A DNA stretch of 8,790 bases. Origin: an uncultured Eubacteriales bacterium. Its GTDB lineage: Bacteria; Bacillota; Clostridia; Christensenellales; CAG-917. The translations under genes and the position numbers were made by a program. The stretch covers positions 1-8,790 of the forward strand of contig URNP01000041.1 of the NCBI GenBank assembly GCA_900549225.1. The letters run 5' to 3'. Under the pieces are notes generated by a model. That model was not told where the DNA came from. It saw only the letters and a list, made by a program, of their open reading frames with translations, and did not search any database. Numbering within the stretch: position 1 is the stretch's first letter; every line of letters begins with the position of its first letter. Positions 6,175 to 8,790 of the stretch are shown here, piece after piece.

Positions 6175-6570
6175 TCAGATCAACTCGCAAAGCGGTGAGC
6201 CGGTATTGACGGAAGCGCCTTTTTGCACGAATACTTGTCCGACCTTGCCGTCCTTATCCGCATAGATTTCGTTTTCCATTTTCATAGCCTCGAGGATAAA
6301 GAGAACGTCGCCTTTTTTGACTTGTTGACCGCTAGTCACCTTGACGTCGTTTATCGTACCGGGCATAGGCGCGGTGACGGAGTTTGCGCCTGCGGATGCG
6401 GGCGCGGCAGGAGCGGCAGCCGCTTGTTGAGGAGCGGACGTCGCAACCGGTGCTGCTGCTTGAGGTGCGGATTGCGGTAGAGCGGCTTCGTATTCTGCTT
6501 GGATTACCGCTTCGCCCTTTTCGACTTCCACTTCGTAAATTTTTCCGTTCAACGTAACTTTATAAATCAT
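6175..6570 (-). CDS. Biotin carboxyl carrier protein of the decarboxylase complex
   Basis: This 131-aa protein carries biotin between the carboxyltransferase (alpha) and the membrane decarboxylase (beta). Residues 1-22 form a short N-terminal strand region (MIYKVTLNGKIYEVEVEKGE), residues 34-60 an Ala/Pro/Gln-rich flexible linker, and 64-131 a complete biotinyl domain with MPG (69-71) and EAMKMEN, the biotinylated lysine being Lys97. It equals the C-terminal domain found fused to OadA in Klebsiella, here a separate gene as in many Firmicutes decarboxylases. Its ATG overlaps the oadG stop (ATGA), so translation is likely coupled; oadB follows after 10 nt. The equivalent gene in glutaconyl-CoA systems is called gcdC, a name avoided here because the alpha subunit is of Oad type. 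Confidence 0.95.
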   Translation of the reverse strand: MIYKVTLNGKIYEVEVEKGEAVIQAEYEAALPQSAPQAAAPVATSAPQQAAAAPAAPASAGANSVTAPMPGTINDVKVTSGQQVKKGDVLFILEAMKMENEIYADKDGKVGQVFVQKGASVNTGSPLCELI

Positions 6571-6998
6571 TTTTCTTCGTCCTCCACTCTCTTGATGGAT
6601 TTGAAACGCAACTCGTTGAGAGGCGTATTCGTTTGGTCTGCGACGATAGCCATAATCATAGCGGCGTCGCGCTCGTCCGTATTGATAAGTTTAAGTTCGC
6701 CGCAAGTACCTTTAGCGAGAGGTTGCTCGACGGATTCGGTTGCGGATTCTTCGTTATTATCTTTTTTCCAGAACGTAAGTTTTGCTTTGAGATTTTGCAC
6801 TTTATCGTTCCATTCGGGGTGTTTTTCTTTGAGTTTTTCGCTTCCGTCAAAGATTTTGCCCACGAGCGATACGATAAGCATAAGCAGAATGAGAACGATA
6901 AAAACCACCACTACACCGATAAGCGCAAGCAAGAGCGCGTCGGTGACTTTAAGCGTAGCGTTTCTGTCCAGAATTCCGCAAAGAACGTTACTATTCAT
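6567..6998 (-). CDS. oadG: Oxaloacetate decarboxylase gamma-type small membrane subunit
   Basis: This 143-aa protein has one N-terminal membrane helix (about residues 20-47), a charged cytoplasmic stretch (50-90) and a conserved C-terminal tail (NTDERDAAMIMAIVADQ, PLNELRFKSIKRV, 106-138). The gamma subunit of known pumps anchors and assembles the complex and helps bind alpha through its tail. The single helix, the position between alpha and the carrier, and the DERDAAMIMAIVAD block, which I associate with Firmicutes OadG-like proteins, support the call. The ATG at 6998 lies 10 nt after the oadA stop with GAGG at a spacing of 6 nt; the stop overlaps the next start by 4 nt. The zinc-binding His/Cys tail of the Klebsiella gamma subunit is not visible. 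Confidence 0.88.
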   Translation of the reverse strand: MNSNVLCGILDRNATLKVTDALLLALIGVVVVFIVLILLMLIVSLVGKIFDGSEKLKEKHPEWNDKVQNLKAKLTFWKKDNNEESATESVEQPLAKGTCGELKLINTDERDAAMIMAIVADQTNTPLNELRFKSIKRVEDEEK

Positions 6999-7008
6999 AT
7001 TTCACCTC

Positions 7009-8412
7009 TTATTCCTCGATTGGAGAAATGGTGTATTTGACCACTTTTTCTTCTTTAGCCTTGCGGGCGTCGAAGTATTTTTGTGCGACTTGCGGGAAGA
7101 GGATATAGGAGAGCACGTCCTCGTCGTTCTTGGCAACGCCCTTGAGTTCCTCTTTAGTCTTTTCAAAGACGGGTTCGAGAGTATCCGCGTATCTTCCCTC
7201 GATAGGCTTCTCGTCGCCGAGTGCCTTTTTGACGACTTCGGGATTGATTGGCGCAGGAGATTGACCGTACTCGCCTCTGCAATACGCCTTGACTTCTTTG
7301 GAGATATTCTTATATCTCTCGCCCGAAAGCACGTTGTTTGTAGCCTGCACGCCGACCATTTGGCTCATAGGCGTGACGAGCGGCGGATAACCGAGGTCTG
7401 CTCTGACCTTTGGCGTTTCGATAAGCACTTGCTCGAACTTATCCATAGCGTTTTGCGCTTTGAGTTGGGATACGAGGTTGGAGAGCATGCCGCCGGGCAC
7501 TTTGTACGTGAGAGCGTCGGTGTCGGTGGTGAGCATCTTGGGATTGAGCGTACCGTCTTTGAGGTATTCGTCTCTTATAGGCTTGAAGAAATCGTTGACT
7601 TCTTTGAGGACGGAGTCGTCAAGACCCGTTTCGTAGCCGAGTTGCTTGAGTGCGATATTGATGGTTTCGGTCGCCGGTTGGCTCGTACCGCCGCTGAAGC
7701 AAGAGGTTGCGGTGTCGATGACGTCCACGCCTGCCTCGATAGCCTTCATATAGGTCATATACGCCATACCCGTGGTGCAGTGAGTGTGCAACACGACGGG
7801 GATTTTGACTTCTTTTTTGATTGCGCCGATAAGTTCGTACGCCTCGAAGGGAGTCATCGTACCTGCCATATCCTTGACACAGATAGTTGCAACGCCCATT
7901 TCCTCGAGTTGTTTTGCGAGTTTTGCAAAAGCGTCGAGAGTGTGAACGGGGCTTTGCGTATAACTTATTGCGCCCGACACGGTAGCGCCGCACTTGATTG
8001 CGGTCTTGGTTGCGGTTTCGAGATTGCGCACGTCGTTGAGCGCGTCGAAGATACGGATGATATCGATGCCGTTGTCAACGGATTTTTCCACGAACATTTT
8101 GACGATTTCGTCGGGATAGTGTTTATATCCGAGAAGGTTTTGACCCCTAAGGAGCATTTGCAACTTCGTATTGGGCATAGCCTTGCGAATATCGCGCAAA
8201 CGTTTCCAAGGATCTTCGTCGAGATATCTCAGACAAACGTCAAAAACCGCACCGCCCCAGCACTCGACAGAGTAGTACCCTGCTTTGTCCATAGTGGGAA
8301 GAATGTCGGCAAATTTAGAATACGGCAAGCGAGTCGCAATCAGAGATTGGTTAGCGTCACGCAACACCGTTTCGGTAAAAAGAACTTTCTTTTGAGCAAA
8401 TTCTTTTTTCAT
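7009..8412 (-). CDS. oadA: Oxaloacetate decarboxylase alpha subunit (carboxyltransferase)
   Basis: This 467-aa cytoplasmic enzyme transfers the carboxyl group of oxaloacetate to biotin, releasing pyruvate. The TIM-barrel landmarks are ETVLRDANQS (14-23, metal ligand Asp19), VECWGGAVFD (49-58), MLLRGQNLLGY (86-96), IRIFDALND (119-127), VKDMAG (179-184) with Lys180 as the carbamylated lysine, and HTHCTTGMA (209-217) with metal ligands His209 and His211. DTATSCFSGGTSQP (233-246) and the PYC_OADA-type domain (LGYPPLVTPMSQMVGVQA, 340-357) follow. HTH-x-TTGMA is closer to decarboxylases than to pyruvate carboxylases. The length is normal for a form without the biotin domain, which is encoded separately two genes on. 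It is first in the operon, with GGAGG 7 nt before the ATG. Confidence 0.95.
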   Translation of the reverse strand: MKKEFAQKKVLFTETVLRDANQSLIATRLPYSKFADILPTMDKAGYYSVECWGGAVFDVCLRYLDEDPWKRLRDIRKAMPNTKLQMLLRGQNLLGYKHYPDEIVKMFVEKSVDNGIDIIRIFDALNDVRNLETATKTAIKCGATVSGAISYTQSPVHTLDAFAKLAKQLEEMGVATICVKDMAGTMTPFEAYELIGAIKKEVKIPVVLHTHCTTGMAYMTYMKAIEAGVDVIDTATSCFSGGTSQPATETINIALKQLGYETGLDDSVLKEVNDFFKPIRDEYLKDGTLNPKMLTTDTDALTYKVPGGMLSNLVSQLKAQNAMDKFEQVLIETPKVRADLGYPPLVTPMSQMVGVQATNNVLSGERYKNISKEVKAYCRGEYGQSPAPINPEVVKKALGDEKPIEGRYADTLEPVFEKTKEELKGVAKNDEDVLSYILFPQVAQKYFDARKAKEEKVVKYTISPIEE

Positions 8413-8442
8413 TTTATAGCCTCCGAAAAATGATTCAGTTTA

Positions 8443-8470
8443 AGTATAACAAATTATATTGTCAAATCAA
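8443..8470 (-). promoter_or_regulatory. Promoter of the oad operon
   Basis: On the minus strand TATACT (8443-8448, 5 of 6) is preceded at 16 bp by TTGATT (8465-8470, 4 of 6). A perfect TTGACA (8460-8465) overlaps and, at 17 bp, would use the weaker TAAACT (8437-8442) as -10. Either choice starts transcription about 20-25 nt before oadA. The surrounding 80 bp are strongly AT-rich and lie just downstream of a terminator, as expected for an operon promoter. Confidence 0.65.
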
Positions 8471-8497
8471 ACTATTTTTTAAAATATAGATAAAAAA

Positions 8498-8544
8498 ATA
8501 TCAAAAAAACATCGCTGAGAGACTTGGCGATGTTTTTTTGATAT
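8498..8544. terminator. Perfect 18-bp bidirectional intrinsic terminator
   Basis: Arms 8498-8515 and 8527-8544 are exact complements around an 11-nt loop. The core stem CATCGC/GCGATG is flanked by A7 and T7 runs, so it gives a hairpin plus U-tract on both strands. On the minus strand it would stop transcription arriving from the right and insulate the oad promoter. No gene end is visible next to it on either strand. Confidence 0.9.
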
Positions 8545-8634
8545 CTTCTACTTATACACAATATCTGCCAATTCGCAGACGGAATCGGAGGCGCAAGGCG
8601 CCGACCGCACCGAGCGTCGAGCTTGACGAACGGT

Positions 8635-8683
8635 ACCGTCCGACTGTGACGTGTTGTTGCGTAGCTGTCACACAAAGGACGGT
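8635..8683. repeat. Two-part stem-loop inside the right-edge repeat
   Basis: ACCGTCC/GGACGGT (7 bp) encloses an internal loop (GAC against CAAA), then TGTGAC/GTCACA (6 bp) and a 16-nt loop. All 13 pairs are perfect, making it the strongest structure of the chain. There is no T-run next to it, so it is not an intrinsic terminator. Confidence 0.65.
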
Positions 8684-8744
8684 GACATAATAAGAGAAAT
8701 GTCCCTATCTATGCGAGCACCGTAAGGAGCGGAGCGACGGAAGA

Positions 8745-8767
8745 GCGATTGTTACGAAGTCAATCGC
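8745..8767. repeat. 7-bp stem-loop inside the right-edge repeat
   Basis: GCGATTG and CAATCGC are perfect complements around a 9-nt loop. CGAC (8735-8738) and GTCG (8768-8771) can extend the stem across a 6-nt bulge. Confidence 0.6.
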
Positions 8768-8790
8768 GTCGTGTTGCCCCACGCGTAGCG

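Larger units (their letters stand above)
8564..8790. repeat. Gene-free chain of stem-loops, probable intergenic repeat
   Basis: No credible coding frame fills this stretch. It holds at least five successive hairpins: 8564-8579 (TCTGC/GCAGA), 8590-8602 (GGCGC/GCGCC), 8615-8628 (CGTC/GACG), 8635-8683 and 8745-8767. The words GTGTTG and GCGTAGC occur together twice (8651-8665 and 8771-8789), suggesting related units. GC content is visibly higher than in the AT-rich oad promoter region beside it. It may be a dispersed palindromic repeat of this genome or a structured RNA; the sequence alone does not decide. Confidence 0.55.

Noticed and set aside
4962..8412. Operon as glutaconyl-CoA decarboxylase, completing a 2-hydroxyglutarate pathway with the dehydratase
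   Set aside because: The alpha subunit has the oxaloacetate/pyruvate carboxyltransferase fold signature (RDANQS, VKDMAG, HTH), not the acyl-CoA carboxyltransferase type of GcdA. Only the beta and carrier parts are shared.
6499..8433. 644-codon open frame on the plus strand, antisense to oadA, oadG and part of the carrier gene
   Set aside because: The opposite strand carries three clearly conserved proteins. The antisense frame is open because those genes rarely use TTA, CTA or TCA in the matching phase. Its Phe/His/Arg/Val-rich composition shows no family motif.
8472..8675. 67-codon minus-strand frame
   Set aside because: It runs through the perfect terminator at 8498-8544 and the stem-loop chain, has low-complexity Phe/Tyr/Lys at its end and shows no recognisable motif.

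Overview
The window looks like chromosomal DNA of an anaerobic, probably uncultured, gut-type Clostridia/Firmicutes bacterium. The reasons are the strong AGGAG/GAGGTG ribosome binding sites, a sodium-pumping oxaloacetate decarboxylase with its biotin carrier on a separate gene, and oxygen-sensitive 2-hydroxyacyl-CoA dehydratase genes. The taxon is inferred from gene style only.

Layout, left to right. (1) Positions 1-2831, minus strand: a tight operon of two HGD-D family dehydratase subunits (402 and 514 aa, 8 nt apart). The first 16 codons of their ASKHA-type ATPase activator run off the left edge. Its probable promoter (2927-2955) overlaps an 11-bp perfect inverted repeat that looks like an operator. 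(2) 3057-3875, minus: a monocistronic metallo-beta-lactamase-fold hydrolase with a GTG start, a near-consensus promoter and a possible terminator. (3) 3999-4775, plus: the only plus-strand gene, a two-part protein of unknown function, divergent from the hydrolase and convergent with oadB. (4) 4776-4961: a convergent intergenic region holding a nested quasi-palindrome, with a 20-bp outer stem around a long terminator-like hairpin. (5) 4962-8412, minus: a complete four-gene Na+-translocating oxaloacetate decarboxylase operon in the order alpha (oadA), gamma (oadG), biotin carrier, beta (oadB), with a promoter just upstream. (6) 8498-8544: a perfect 18-bp bidirectional terminator. (7) 8545-8790: no credible gene, but a chain of stem-loops that is probably a dispersed intergenic repeat or a structured RNA.

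How the genes work together: the Oad complex decarboxylates oxaloacetate to pyruvate and uses the energy to export Na+. The dehydratase system uses ATP-driven one-electron reduction to remove water from a 2-hydroxyacyl-CoA. Both are typical of anaerobes fermenting amino or organic acids, but they are separate transcription units with two unrelated genes between them, so a shared pathway is only an inference. I see no phage, CRISPR or transposase gene and no clearly new multi-gene system. The most unusual items are the 514-aa dehydratase subunit with an N-terminal extension, the nested palindrome behind oadB, the stem-loop chain at the right edge and the unknown plus-strand protein.
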